Source: DATFWC01 sp963777755 (lineage in GTDB: Bacteria; Pseudomonadota; Alphaproteobacteria; Rhizobiales; Xanthobacteraceae). From it: a stretch of 64,000 bases of DNA. The notes beneath the pieces are model-generated. The model was not told the origin of the DNA and did no database searches. It saw only the letters and a program-made list of their open reading frames with translations. Below, piece after piece: positions 54,767-64,000 of this stretch (positions are counted from its first letter, which is position 1; each line of letters begins with the position of its first letter). The stretch covers positions 113,219-177,218 of the forward strand of contig CAVZSC010000021.1 of NCBI GenBank assembly GCA_963777755.1, written 5' to 3'. The translations under genes and the position numbers were made by a program.

Positions 54767-56200
54767 GTGGCGAAAGCCGAGCCGTGCCGCTGTACGGCCG
54801 GTGATCTTGCCGTCGAGGCGCTCGGCTGGCGCGCATTCGCGGCTGCGTTCTTGCAGTTGTGGGGGGCGATCGAAGCACGGCCCGCATCCGTCTTCATCGT
54901 GCTGTCGCTCGTCTTCGGCATCGGCATCAGCCTCGTCGTCCCGCCGCTGCGAGGGCCCGACGAGATCTCCCATTTCCTGCGCATCCACTCCTACGCGCGT
55001 AACGCCCTTCTGCCGACCGTAGAGGTCGAGGGCCGCAAGGGCATCTTTGTCCGCAGCGATCTCCACGCCGAGCTGTCGTTCTACCGGGACGCTGGCGAGC
55101 GCTTTTCCAGCGAGCGCGAGCAGGGGCTTCGCTACGGCACGCTGATGGCGCAGCGACCGGCTCGCCCCGGCCGGGCCGACGAGAACGAGCTGACCCACGT
55201 GTTCATGCCGTTTGCCGGCACCGAGGGCTACAACCCGGCCGCCTACCTTCCCTACATCCTCGGCGCAGGTCTCGCCGATGCGATCGGGCTCGAGTTTCCG
55301 GCAGGCCTCCTGATGATGCGCATCCTCGGCGTCATCGCCTTCACGGCGGCGATTGCCTTTGCGATCCGGATCATGCCGGCGCTCAAGTGGGCCACTGTGC
55401 TGATCGCGATGCTACCGGTTGCCCTCTACAACCGATCCGTGCTCAGCGCCGACGGGGCGGCGCTCGCCTCGGCGCTCGTCGTCACGGCACTCTGCTTCAG
55501 CGGGACGAGACGGCTCAGGCCGGCATGGGAGCGCTCGCTGTGGATGACACTGTGCGCCCTCGCCAAGCAGCCGCAGATCGTATTCCTGCTGCTGGAAGGC
55601 CTGGTCGGCAGGAAGACCGCCCGAAACGGCGTGCGCCCGATGGCGCTGGTGATCGTGCCAGGCCTCGTCCTGTCGCCGCTCTGGGTCATCGCCGTGTCGG
55701 CGGACGTCGCGGCTTGGCGGCTGCAGGTCGCCGAGACCCATCCGCCCGAGCAGTTCGATCCGCTCTGGAAGCTCTCTTACATGTGGGAGCACCCGCTGCA
55801 TTTTCCCTGGGCCGCCTGGAATTCCGTCATGATCCAAGGGGGCCGGCTGTGGGAAGAGCTCATCGGCATCCTGGGCTGGCAGGACATCGTGCTCGGCCCT
55901 GGGATCTATCTCTGCCTGAGCGTCCTTCTCCTGTTCGTGGCGATCCAGAAGCTGCACCTGGACGGGTCGACCCGCCGGCGCACGGCGGTGATCACCGGGC
56001 TGGTCGTCGCCGGCTACGTTGTCCTGGTCTACCTGATCTTCTTTCTCACCTATACGCCGATCGCGATCGATCACGTCCGTGGCGTCCAGGGCCGCTATTT
56101 CGTGATCGCGCTGCCGGCGGCCGCCGTGTTCATCGCTGCCGTCGTCAATTGGTCTCTGCCCCGCCATGTCCGCGCGTCTCAGGATGACGGACGCGAGTGA
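54767..56200 (+). CDS. DUF2142 family membrane protein
   Basis: A protein of 477 aa from a GTG. About ten membrane helices are visible, the first being FIVLSLVFGIGISLVVPPL. Residues PPLRGPDEISHFLRI (about 59-73) match the conserved PxDExxHFxRxx opening of DUF2142, which resembles glycosyltransferase-C/Dol-P-Man-like enzymes. The loop GYNPAAYLPYILGAG and the late helix LIFFLTYTPIAIDHVRGVQG, the latter with a family-conserved VxGxQGRYF end, are also typical. A role in surface polysaccharide assembly is plausible from the family but not shown here. Confidence 0.88.
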   Translation: MAKAEPCRCTAGDLAVEALGWRAFAAAFLQLWGAIEARPASVFIVLSLVFGIGISLVVPPLRGPDEISHFLRIHSYARNALLPTVEVEGRKGIFVRSDLHAELSFYRDAGERFSSEREQGLRYGTLMAQRPARPGRADENELTHVFMPFAGTEGYNPAAYLPYILGAGLADAIGLEFPAGLLMMRILGVIAFTAAIAFAIRIMPALKWATVLIAMLPVALYNRSVLSADGAALASALVVTALCFSGTRRLRPAWERSLWMTLCALAKQPQIVFLLLEGLVGRKTARNGVRPMALVIVPGLVLSPLWVIAVSADVAAWRLQVAETHPPEQFDPLWKLSYMWEHPLHFPWAAWNSVMIQGGRLWEELIGILGWQDIVLGPGIYLCLSVLLLFVAIQKLHLDGSTRRRTAVITGLVVAGYVVLVYLIFFLTYTPIAIDHVRGVQGRYFVIALPAAAVFIAAVVNWSLPRHVRASQDDGRE

Positions 56201-56429
56201 TTGCCGTCTGTCGAATTCGCGATGTCAAACAGCCCAACGCTCCGCCCCTCCCGGCGGTCGCTCGCGAACTCGTCGCGCGACCGGTTCGATCCGGGCTTTG
56301 CGTTCATTCCTCGTGGCCCGGACTTCGCTCGCTCATCCGGGCTACATATTTGAAATATCTAAGGTATTTTTATTGATGGTGATCCCTCCCCCGATCTATC
56401 CCCCATGAACGTGGGTGGTGATCGAGCCC

Positions 56430-56922
56430 TCAGCCGCGTGAGCGCACCGACTCGACGTCAGCCGCCGGTAGCGCGACCTGCGCGCCGCCCCGAGCAGCGC
56501 CAGCAGGACAAACACGCGCTCGTGCGGGGCTTGCCCAGCGTAAAGACCGGCGAGCCCTTGGAACGGCCCACGCGTCCACCCGCACGGGATCGCCGGGTCG
56601 AGCCTCTCGCGGTGGGAGCTCGATCAGCCCGCGGACCTCGCGTGAGCGGAGCTCGGCGATGACCTTGTCGGGGACACGTGCCGGTGTAACGCCGTCCATG
56701 ACAGGCCCGCGATGCCCGGCGACCAGCGTGCCGCGTGCCACTGCAGGTCGATGGCAACGAACAGGTAGCCGGGAACAAAGGTGGCGTGATGTCGACCTTG
56801 TGCCCACGCACGACACGGCGCGCCCGGATACGCGGCGGATAGGTCTCGAATCCGCCGAGCTTCAGGCACTGCAGTGCGAGCGCCTCACGGTGGCACAGCA
56901 GACGTGCCGCGGCCCAGTACAC
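56430..56922 (-). pseudogene. NusG-like transcription antitermination protein, frameshifted
   Basis: The start reads MYWAAARLLCHREALALQCL and KLGGFETYPPRIRARRVVRG. It then shifts to FVPGYLFVAIDLQWHAARWS (NusG N-terminal core) and again to VMDGVTPARVPDKVIAELRS and IELPPREARPGDPVRV (start of the KOW part). At least three single-base shifts break it. The family binds RNA polymerase; specialised copies beside polysaccharide genes act like RfaH. The DUF2142 gene next door would fit that, but this is inference. Confidence 0.75.
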
Positions 56923-56984
56923 TTCAGCGCCGGCCCTGACGTGGCGCGCTCAAGGTGGTGGCAAACCGCGGCGGATCGAAATGC

Positions 56985-57146
56985 TCACGCTGCGCCTCGA
57001 CGATGACACGATGCAGGTACCCGGCCGATCACCGGCACGCCCTGCAAGGCGGCAATAACCTGCTCGATGAAACCCTGGCGGCGGTCGGGCGCGAGCGGAG
57101 CGCAGGCCATCAGGATCTGATCTAATTGCTGATCGCTCAGTGGCAT
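56985..57146 (-). CDS. Small protein beside nusG-like gene
   Basis: A 53-aa frame starting MPLSDQQLDQILMACAPLAP and then QGFIEQVIAALQGVPVIGRV. The helical part is protein-like, while the end (PASCHRRGAA) looks like frameshifted sequence. It probably belongs with the NusG-like gene 60 bases downstream on the same strand. I do not recognise a family. Confidence 0.5.
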   Translation of the reverse strand: MPLSDQQLDQILMACAPLAPDRRQGFIEQVIAALQGVPVIGRVPASCHRRGAA

Positions 57147-57707
57147 GTTCGCGCCCCCGGGTGTATGGTTTCGGGCGCTTGCAGAGCCTCTCCGGCCCTC
57201 GTGGAGGATATCGGTCCCCGCGAGGGCCCCCTTAAGGGATTGCCGACACTGTGCCTGCGCGGCCGCCACGCCGCAAGCCGATGGTCTTCGATCTACACGC
57301 CGGTCAACAGAACATCGGATCTTCCAAACTGGTCTCGGGCTACTGATCGAGTCGCACGCTCTGGCGGCTGCGCTATGGCTCCTGGCGAGTCCGTGGATTC
57401 GCTCGACGGGCTCGGGCCGGCTCGGCAGCGGCGACGTCCTCGGGGAATCGGCGGTGGTCTAATCGCGTTTGGTCGGGGCCCGCCCCGAGTTTCGGCATGA
57501 AGACTCGGCCGTCGGACAACGCGACATCCGATCGAGACGCATGCCCAGAGCCGGGGACGCCGGCCAGGCGCGGCGCGATGCACAGGAAGGCGCATTGCGC
57601 GAGTTGCGGCGGATCGGCGCCGTCGCTGAAGAGAGCCGTGACTTCCGTGGCCGCCAGGAAAATCGCGGCCGCGGGTCGGAGTCGCTCCAGCCAAGCGGAG
57701 GTTGAAC
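57147..57707. other. Stretch without a recognised gene
   Basis: Several overlapping frames on both strands have Arg/Pro-rich noise character. A - strand segment with ALFSDGADPPQLAQ-like wording could be part of a broken gene linked to the NusG-like protein. I cannot name it. Confidence 0.35.
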
Positions 57708-57901
57708 CGGTGCTCTTCCTTGTGCCATCGCGTTTCTCCCCTGGTCAGACCGGCATCAGTGGCTCAGTAGCGGGTCTAACGGCGTCGTTCCTCGCCTATA
57801 TGGACGCCTTCTGGGTGCTGATGCTGATCTCGCTGGCGGCCGTGCCGCTCGCCCTATCCCTGCGCAAGGTCAAGCTGGGCGCCGCCCCGATGGGCCATTG
57901 A
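57708..57901 (+). pseudogene. C-terminal remnant of a DHA2-type MFS efflux pump
   Basis: The frame reads FLAYMDAFWVLMLISLAAVP then LALSLRKVKLGAAPMGH and stops. YMDAFWVLMLxxLxxxPLxL and the LRKVK-G-A-P-H end are the typical last helix and tail of EmrB/DHA2 transporters. The rest of the protein is missing. Confidence 0.7.
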
Positions 57902-57965
57902 GGCTGATCGCGTGGATATGTCGGCAAGAAGGAAAGCATGCAATGAAACCCAAGGAGCCAATGCG

Positions 57966-59811
57966 GTGACACTGCCAATCGAAAACTATGCGCTGATCGG
58001 CGACTGCAGGACGGCGGCCTTGGTCGGCCGCGATGGCTCGATCGACTGGTTGTGCTGGCCCCGTTTCGATTCTGCCTGCGTGCTTTGCCGCCTTGCTCGG
58101 GACAGCGGAGAATGGACGGTGGCTCATTGCTTCAACGCAGCCGCCGATCAGTGTGACGCGGCGCTATCGTGCCGGCACGCTCGTCCTCGAAACCGAATTC
58201 CAGACCGGGACCGGCCGTGTGGCGATCATCGATTTCATGCCGCCGGCGGACGGCGCCAATCTTGTAAGGATAGTGATCGGCCGGTCGGGGCGCGTTGCTT
58301 TCGGACCGAGCTTGTGGTGCGCTTCAACTACGGCGCGACTGTGCCATGGGTCGACCAACTCGATGACGGCACGCACAGCGCGATTGCCGGTCCAGAGCGT
58401 CTGGTGCTGCGAACCCCGGCCAGGATCGAGGGTGAGGACCTCAAGACAGTTGGTGAGTTCACAGTCGAATCGGGCCACTCGGTTCCTTTCGTTCTCTCGT
58501 ATGGCCCGTCAATTCAGGATCCGCCCCGCCGATCGATCCCTTCGATGCCCTTGAGCGCACGGAAGCGTTCTGGCGCCAATGGAGTGATCGGTGTCCCGAC
58601 GTTGGTCCGTGGACGGAAGCGGTCAAGCGATCGCTGATCACCCTGAAGGCTTTGACCTACGCCCCGACCGGCGGGATCGTCGCCGCGGCCACGACATCGC
58701 TTCCCGAGCGCCTGGGCGGCGTGCGGAACTGGGATTACCGCTATTGCTGGCTGCGCGACGCCACCTTCACGCTTCTGGCCTTCATGCATCTCGGCTACCA
58801 CGACGAAGCACGGGCGTGGCGAGATTGGCTCGTTCGGGCTGTCGCCGGCAGCCCGGACCAAGTCCAGATCATGTACGGGGTGGGCGGTGAGCGGTACTTA
58901 CCGGAATTGCTCCTCCCCTGGCTGCCCGGTTACGAAAACTCCTCCCTGTGCGGATTGGCAACGCGGCATACAAACAGCTGCAGCTCGATGTCTTCGGCGA
59001 AATCGCCGATGCGATGTTTCAGGCGCTCAAGGCGGGCATGGAGCCATCCAAACGCGGCCAGGCCGTGCGGCCGGTGGTATTGGACTATCTGGCGGCGGCT
59101 TGGCGGGAACCCGACGAAGGCATTTGGGAAGTGCGCGGAGGGCCGCAGCACTTCGTGCACTCGAAGGTGATGGCTTGGGTCGCATTCGACCGCGCGGCGC
59201 ACGAACTGGAAGTTCAGGTATTCAACGATACGGGGCGGCAGTGGCGCGAGATCGCCGACGAAATCCATGCGCAAGTCTGCGAGCGCGGCTTCGACCGCGA
59301 GCTCAACAGCTTCGTGCAGGCCTACGGGTCCAAGCGGCTCGACGCAAGCCTGCTTCTGATCCCGCTCGTCGGCTTTCTTCCTGCGTCCGATCCGCGTGTC
59401 CGCGGCACGGTCCGGGCGATCGAGGACCGGTTGCTGATCGACGGCGAGTTCGTTCTGCGCTACGAAACCGAAAATCCCCGCGACGGCCTGCCGCAGGGTG
59501 AAGGCGCTTTTCTGGCGTGCAGCTTCTGGCTCGTCGACAATTACGTATTGCAGGGCCGCTACGCGGAAGCCCGCAAGCTATTCGAGAGCTTGCTCTCGCG
59601 CTGCAATGATGTGGGGCTGCTCGCCGAGGAACTCGACCCGCTGACGGGCCGCATGCTGGGCAATTTTCCGCAGGCCTATAGTCACGTCGGATTGATCAAC
59701 TGCGGCCTCAACTTGAGCCGGCAGACCGGCCCGGCGGAGGAGCGCGCCGAAACGCAAGGGCCGCCGATCACCGTTGGGGCCCCGCCATGTCTGCCATGGC
59801 CGCAGGGATGA
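57966..59811 (+). pseudogene. Glycoside hydrolase family 15 (glucoamylase/trehalase-like), multiply frameshifted
   Basis: The GTG at 57966 follows AAGGAG and opens TLPIENYALIGDCRTAALVG then RDGSIDWLCWPRFDSAC. After that the frame changes repeatedly: RRYRAGTLVLETEFQTGTGR, then VRFNYGATVPWVDQLDDGTH and VRNWDYRYCWLRDATFTLLA. The last piece (58948-59811) is long and intact, with LDVFGEIADAMFQALKAGME and CSFWLVDNYVLQGRYAEARK. At least five single-base shifts are needed for a protein of about 600 aa. The family hydrolyses alpha-glucans or trehalose and bacterial members are cytoplasmic. Confidence 0.85.
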
Positions 59812-60358
59812 GACGACAACCAGTAGTTAGCTACTTGTTCGGTGGTCCATGATCCGGTCGCTGCGCTTCCGCTGGCGACTGCCGAGGACCAGGACCTCCG
59901 TTCCGGCTGGAGCATGCAATTCCTCCCATGTATCGCCAAGAGGTTAGGTCAACTCGATACAAACCTGCTGTCCCTCCATTGCTCCGATGTGCGAGTTATT
60001 GTGTCAAACTTCGCAGAGCCAACTTCGGCAAAGGCCTTCAAAATCGCGCGCTCGCACCGTCGCGTGCCGCGGCGGAGATGCCGGCCATGGCGATCGCCAC
60101 CAGGGAGGCAAGCTCATCGGCGTTTGCCGGAAACTCGGTCGCTCCCCGCCAGCCCCCATGGCACGATGATCACCGGCTCGACGCAGCGATCGACGGCGGC
60201 TTTGGCGCCTGACCTGGGGGAAGCCCATGAGACCGCCTGCGCCTGCTCACCGCGCCGCCCGTTCGGCGTGGTGAGCACACTCCCGCCCACGTCGAGACGA
60301 CAATCACGGTTCGCTGGAGGTGAGGTCGCACCGCGTTCGGCAATGCGCCTGCTTGACG
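59812..60358. other. Stretch without a recognised gene
   Basis: The gluconokinase frame remains open here by accident after its frameshift. A - strand frame with LASLVAIAMAGISAAARDG looks like protein but is too short to name. No terminator is obvious between the convergent GH15 and pentose-phosphate units. Confidence 0.35.
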
Positions 60359-61601
60359 TCACCCTCGGCCGACCGTCGCGGACGCGCCGAGCAGACGGAT
60401 GATCTGCTCGGCCAGCTCCAGCGGCTGGCGGTCCCAGGTCGACGGTCAGGGGATCCTCGCCAGGATCAGGCTCCTCGAGCGTATCGATTTGGCTTTGCAG
60501 GAGGCTCGCCGGCATGAAATGGCCGCTGCGGCCCGCCAGGTGTTCGGCCATGAGGTCGCGGCCGCCGCGAAGGTACACCAACCGGACTTCCGGTCGGTCG
60601 CCGATGATGATGCGGCGATAGGATCGCTTCAGGGCGGAGCAGGTGATGATCCCCGGGTGCTTCCTGGCGCGCTGACAATCGATCCAGGCGGCCACGCGCT
60701 CGAGCCAAGGCTCGCGGTCCGCATCCGTCAGCGGAATTCCGGCATGCATCTTGGCGACGTTCGCCGCGGGATGCAGCTGGTCGCCCTCCTCGAAGGCCCA
60801 GCCGAGGCGCGCAGCCAACTCTTGCCCGATCGTCGTCTTGCCCGCTCCCGACACGCCCATGATCACCAGGACGGGAGGTGTGCCGCGATGGACGCGCGGG
60901 CTGTCGAGGCGATGGACGCCGGCCGCGTCGGCGACGAAGACCGCGTCGGCGCGGCTAATGAACAGGCCGCTTTCGACCACACCGACGACGCGACGAATGC
61001 GTTCCTCCAGCCGCGCCGGATCGGCAATCGGCGCGAAGCTGCAGTCGAGAATGCGGTTACCGTTGTCGGTGACGAAAGGCTTGCCTGACGGCGACAGGCA
61101 CAGCCGAACGCTGGCGCCGAGCACTTCGAGGGCCGCCCAGGTCGCTTCCAGCCCGAACGCGACCACCTCCACGGGAACCGGGGCGCGCGTCCCGAGCTGG
61201 TCCACCAGCTTGGATTCGTCGACGATGATCGCAAGGCGGCGGCTCGCCGCAGCAACGATCGTCTCGTGCAACAACGCGCCGCCCAGTCCCTTGATCAGGT
61301 TGAGCGTGCCGCGCTCCACCTCGTTCGCACCGTCGATCGTGAGATCGATCCGCCGGTGCTCCGCGAACGAGGTGAGCGGGATGCCCGCCGCCTGTGCCTG
61401 CGCCGCCGTTCGCTCCGAAGTCGGGATCCCCAGGAAGCGCAATCCTTGCCGATGACGTCGGCCGAGCGCTTCGACCGCGAAGGATGCCGTCGAGCCGCTG
61501 CCGAGCCCGACGACCATGCCGTCCTCGACCAGCTCGACCGCGGCTTCCGCCGCCGCACGCTTAAGCGCGTCCTGCTCGCGCTCGGGGGCCGCCGCGCTCA
61601 T
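60359..61601 (-). CDS. rpiA-gntK: RpiA-gluconokinase fusion (ribose-5-phosphate isomerase A plus GntK)
   Basis: One frame from the ATG at 61601 (MSAAAPEREQDALKRAAAEA) encodes first a full RpiA: VGLGSGSTASFAVEALG, DLTIDGANEV and NLIKGLGGALLHETIV. After VHRLDSPRVHRGTPP it runs without a stop into gluconokinase: VLVIMGVSGAGKTTIGQEL (Walker A), ITCSALKRSYRRIIIG and LAGRSGHFMPASLLQSQ. Just after LTVDLGPP a single-base shift (about 60425) moves the normal end ELAEQIIRLLGASA into another frame with a stop at 60359; unshifted reading goes on to 60114. No stop exists near the join in any frame, which supports a true fusion. Its start overlaps the rpe stop (ATGA). Confidence 0.85.
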
Positions 61602-62331
61602 GACCGACCGCCGCGGCGGCGCTCGCACGGATGGCCGAGATGGCTGCCGCGTAATCCTGGTGCCGAAAATCGCCGAGCCGGCGACGATGGCCGTTGCGCC
61701 GGCGCCGCCGCCTGCGCGGCCGTCGTCTCGTTCTCTCCGCCATCCACCTCGATCACCGGAGCGAGGCCGCTTTGCGCGCACATCTGCCGTATGCGCCGGA
61801 CCTTGGGCAGCATCTCGGGCAGGAAGGTCTGCCCCCCGAACCGGGATTGACCGTCATCACCAGGATGATGTCGCAGAGATGCAGGACATATTCGACGAGC
61901 TCCGGCGGGCTCGCGGGGTCGAGCACCACCCCGGCTTTCTTGCCGAGCTCGCGGATCCGGGTGAGCACCCGATGCAGATGGATCGTCGAGCCAGGCTCGG
62001 CCTGGACCAGCAGATGATCGGCGCCGGCCTCGGCGAAGGTCGCGAGATAGCGCTCCGGCTCGACGATCATCAGGTGGACGTTGAGCGGTTTCGCGGTCGC
62101 GCGTCGGATGGCCTCCAGCACGACCGGCCCAATGGTGATGTTCGGCACGAAGCGGCCATCCATCACGTCCACGTGGATCCAGTCGGCGCCGGCTGCATCG
62201 ACCGCGCGGACCTCCTCGCCCAGGCGCGTAAAGTCGGCGGACAAGACCGAGGGCGCGATGAGGATCGACGGCGGCGCCGGTGCAGGCGCGCCGACGCCAT
62301 CCGCTCCGGGCAGCGCTTGTGTCGCGGTCAT
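61598..62331 (-). pseudogene. rpe: Ribulose-phosphate 3-epimerase, frameshifted
   Basis: The start MTATQALPGADGVGAP leads to the TIM barrel: ILIAPSVLSADFTRLGEEVR, then ADWIHVDVMDGRFVPNITIG with metal/catalytic His and Asp. The MTVNPG loop is followed in another frame by FGGQTFLPEMLPKVRRIRQM and APVIEVDGGENETTA. A third frame supplies AIVAGSAIFG. The missing T in NPG-F-GGQ (about 61838) is a one-base loss. At least three shifts occur before the stop that overlaps rpiA. The enzyme interconverts ribulose-5-P and xylulose-5-P. Confidence 0.88.
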
Positions 62332-62363
62332 GTCGGCCGCGCCGTCTCGGCGCGGATGCTCCG

Positions 62364-63074
62364 TCAGCCGCAGCCTGGTCGACGAACCAGAAGAGCTCGC
62401 CGACCGGCCGCACCCGCGCCGCCGGGCACATTGCTCGGCCGGCGCGGATCGCCCGCAGAATGGCCGCCTTCTCCCGGCCCGCCACCAGAAAGGCGACACG
62501 CCGGCTGCTCTCGATCACCGGATAGGTCATGGTGATGCGGATCTCGGGCCGGCCATGGGACACGGCGGCGACCCAGCGCTCGCGCTCGTCCAGCACCGGA
62601 TCGCCCGGCAGCAGCGAAGCAGTATGGCCGTCGGCGCCGAGGCCGAGGAGCGTGATCTCGAACAGCGGGCTTCGCCGGATCCAGCACCGCGGCGCCATAG
62701 GCCAACTGGAGAGTCCGTTCGTACCGCGAGGCGGCGTCCTCCGGGCTGCCGTCGGTCGGCACCGGATGAATGTTCTCCGGCGGGTGGGCCTTGGCGAGCA
62801 TCGCCTCGCGCGTCATCCGATAATTGCTCTGCGGATGATCGTGAGGGACGAAGCGCTCATCGCCCCAGTACCAGGAGACCCGGTGCCACGGAAAGCGTCC
62901 GCGAAACTCATCGGAAGCAAGGAGCGCAAAGAGCGCCTTCGGGGTCGAGCCACCAGACAGCGACACCCGGAAGATCCCCTTCGCCGCGAGCGCAGCCGCC
63001 GTCATCCATTCGGCCACGCGCCGCGCCAGCGCCGCCGGATCCGGCAGGATCTCGATGTGCGCGCTCTCGCCCAT
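62364..63074 (-). pseudogene. pgl: 6-phosphogluconolactonase, frameshifted
   Basis: The ATG at 63074 opens MGESAHIEILPDPAALARRV. Family blocks are FRVSLSGGSTPKALFALLAS and WYWGDERFVPHDHPQSNYRM. After YGAAVLDPAKP the frame shifts and continues EITLLGLGADGHTASLLPGD then RRVAFLVAGREKAAILRAIR and GELFWFVDQAAA. At least two shifts separate start and stop. It hydrolyses 6-phosphogluconolactone, the second step of the oxidative pentose phosphate pathway. It starts nine bases after the HAD gene's stop. Confidence 0.88.
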
Positions 63075-63083
63075 ACCGTCGCC

Positions 63084-63900
63084 TCAGCCCGCCGAGGCCA
63101 GAATGAAACGCTCCATCGCCTTGGCGAAGCCTTCGTCGTTGTAGGAATCGGTGGTCGCGGTGGCCTGCCGCTTCACCTCGTCGGAGGCGTTGCCCATCGC
63201 AATGCTGAAGCCCGATCGCTTGAACATCAGCACGTCGTTCGGTTGATCGCCGATGGTGGCAATCTCCTCGGTCGGGAGCTGCAGGTGACGCGATAGAATT
63301 TCACGACCGCGCCCTTGTTTGCATCCTTGTGGGTCACATCGAGATAATAGGGCTGCGAGCGGTTCGCCGTTGCGTGCGCACCGAAGGCGGCCTGAGCATC
63401 GGCCTCGCAACGCTTCACCTTGTCGTGGTCATCGCTGACGCCGACGATCTTGGCCACTTGTTCCAGGTTCGCGCCGACGTCCGTCACGATCTTCGGCTCG
63501 AACTTGACGGTCCACGCCTCACGGGCAACGTGCGGCGCGTCCGCCTTGGCGATCAGCCAGTCGTTGCCGCGGTAGACCCAGACGTCGAGATCATGCCGGC
63601 ACATGAGATCGATCGCCTGGCGCGCGATATCGGCCGGCACCGTCTTTTGCGCCAGGACCGTGAGATCGCGCGCGACGAAAAGCCCGCCATTGAAGCCCGC
63701 GATCGGCGTATCGAGCGTAAGCGCGTCGAATAGCATGGCCATGCCGCGCGGCGGCCGACCGCTGGTGATGGCGAAGCGGATCCCGGCCCGTGCAGCGCCC
63801 GCACGGCGTTCCGTGCACGCTCCGTCAGGACCTTCTCTTCGTTGACGAGCGTGCCGTCGACATCCGCGAGCACCAGCGAAATCTTGCGCTTCTCGGCCAT
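63084..63900 (-). pseudogene. Cof-type HAD-IIB phosphatase, frameshifted
   Basis: The ATG at 63900 opens MAEKRKISLVLADVDGTLVN with the catalytic DxDGT. After ARNAVRALHGPG the frame shifts to FAITSGRPPRGMAMLFDALT (motif II Ser/Thr, Arg) and FNGGLFVARDLTVLAQKTVP, a Cof-type cap. The end is again in another frame: TEEIATIGDQPNDVLMFKRS carries the GDxxND motif IV. Two single-base shifts suffice. Cof-type enzymes dephosphorylate sugar phosphates, which fits this pentose-phosphate operon. Confidence 0.85.
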
Positions 63901-63921
63901 CAGAACCTCCGTGACGCGGCC

Positions 63922-64000
63922 TCAGTCCAGCGGCCGCCAAGCGCGACCATCGCGCGCCAGCAACGCGTCAGCCGCGTCGGGACCGCTCCCGCCGGCGACA
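63922..64000 (-). CDS. zwf: Glucose-6-phosphate dehydrogenase C-terminus, partial
   Basis: Only the last 25 or so codons are inside the window. They read AGGSGPDAADALLARDGRAW then RPLD and a stop, which resembles the WGPxxADALxxRDGxxWxP end of Zwf. The gene would continue beyond base 64000. It lies 21 bases before the HAD gene and in the same direction, making it the first visible gene of the operon zwf-HAD-pgl-rpe-rpiA/gntK. The identification rests on a short tail plus operon context. Confidence 0.65.
   Translation of the reverse strand, partial: VAGGSGPDAADALLARDGRAWRPLD

Overview
The window is GC-rich DNA from an alphaproteobacterium, most likely order Hyphomicrobiales near Bradyrhizobium/Nitrobacteraceae. 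The evidence is protein style rather than a marker gene: a RopB/Omp25-type barrel, an HWE histidine kinase, TTT (Bug) receptors, an AraC regulator and several small proteins of the kind found in bradyrhizobia, and a perfect CtrA-type box (TTAA-N7-TTAA). No rRNA or complete tRNA gene is present.

Region 1 (1-16.5 kb) is intact. It holds the end of an unrecognised protein, a DUF4331 protein, a DUF4198 protein and a HupE/UreJ-like protein in a tight + strand run. A very large patatin-like phospholipase lies on the - strand. Next come two paralogous di-heme cytochrome c lipoproteins on either side of a GMC oxidoreductase, then an RTX-type calcium-binding protein preceded by the decayed tail of a second copy. 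The GMC enzyme and its cytochromes look like a dehydrogenase and electron-acceptor set whose substrate cannot be read from sequence.

Region 2 (16.6-22.1 kb) is a phage-derived island. It starts at a 48-bp 3' half of tRNA-Thr(GGT), the likely att site, followed by a tyrosine integrase, an excisionase-like protein, a frameshifted gene, a short ribbon-helix-helix protein, an unknown protein, and terminase large and small subunits. The large terminase carries a 134-residue mini-intein inside its nuclease motif. No portal or capsid genes are visible.

Region 3 (22.5-49.9 kb) is accessory chromosome. It contains a TTT receptor, a broken IS21-family element, a response regulator, a TauE/SafE permease, an envelope cluster (M15-like protein, L,D-transpeptidase, lytic transglycosylase), an IS256-type remnant, an AraC regulator, two divergent DNA-binding proteins around a 24-bp palindrome, a GlsB/YeaQ protein, a RopB-like barrel, an acyl carrier protein whose phosphopantetheine serine is replaced by Trp, an HWE kinase, a PRC-barrel protein, a glycosyltransferase/methyltransferase pair and an EamA transporter.

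Region 4 (49.9-64 kb) combines intact genes (PHA depolymerase, DUF2142 protein) with many loci broken by single-base shifts: an MFS transporter, a TTT receptor, a NusG-like protein, a GH15 glucoamylase/trehalase, and a pentose-phosphate operon read leftward as zwf, HAD phosphatase, pgl, rpe, and an rpiA-gntK fusion. The frameshift density is so high that assembly indels are as likely as true decay, and each broken call should be read with that in mind.
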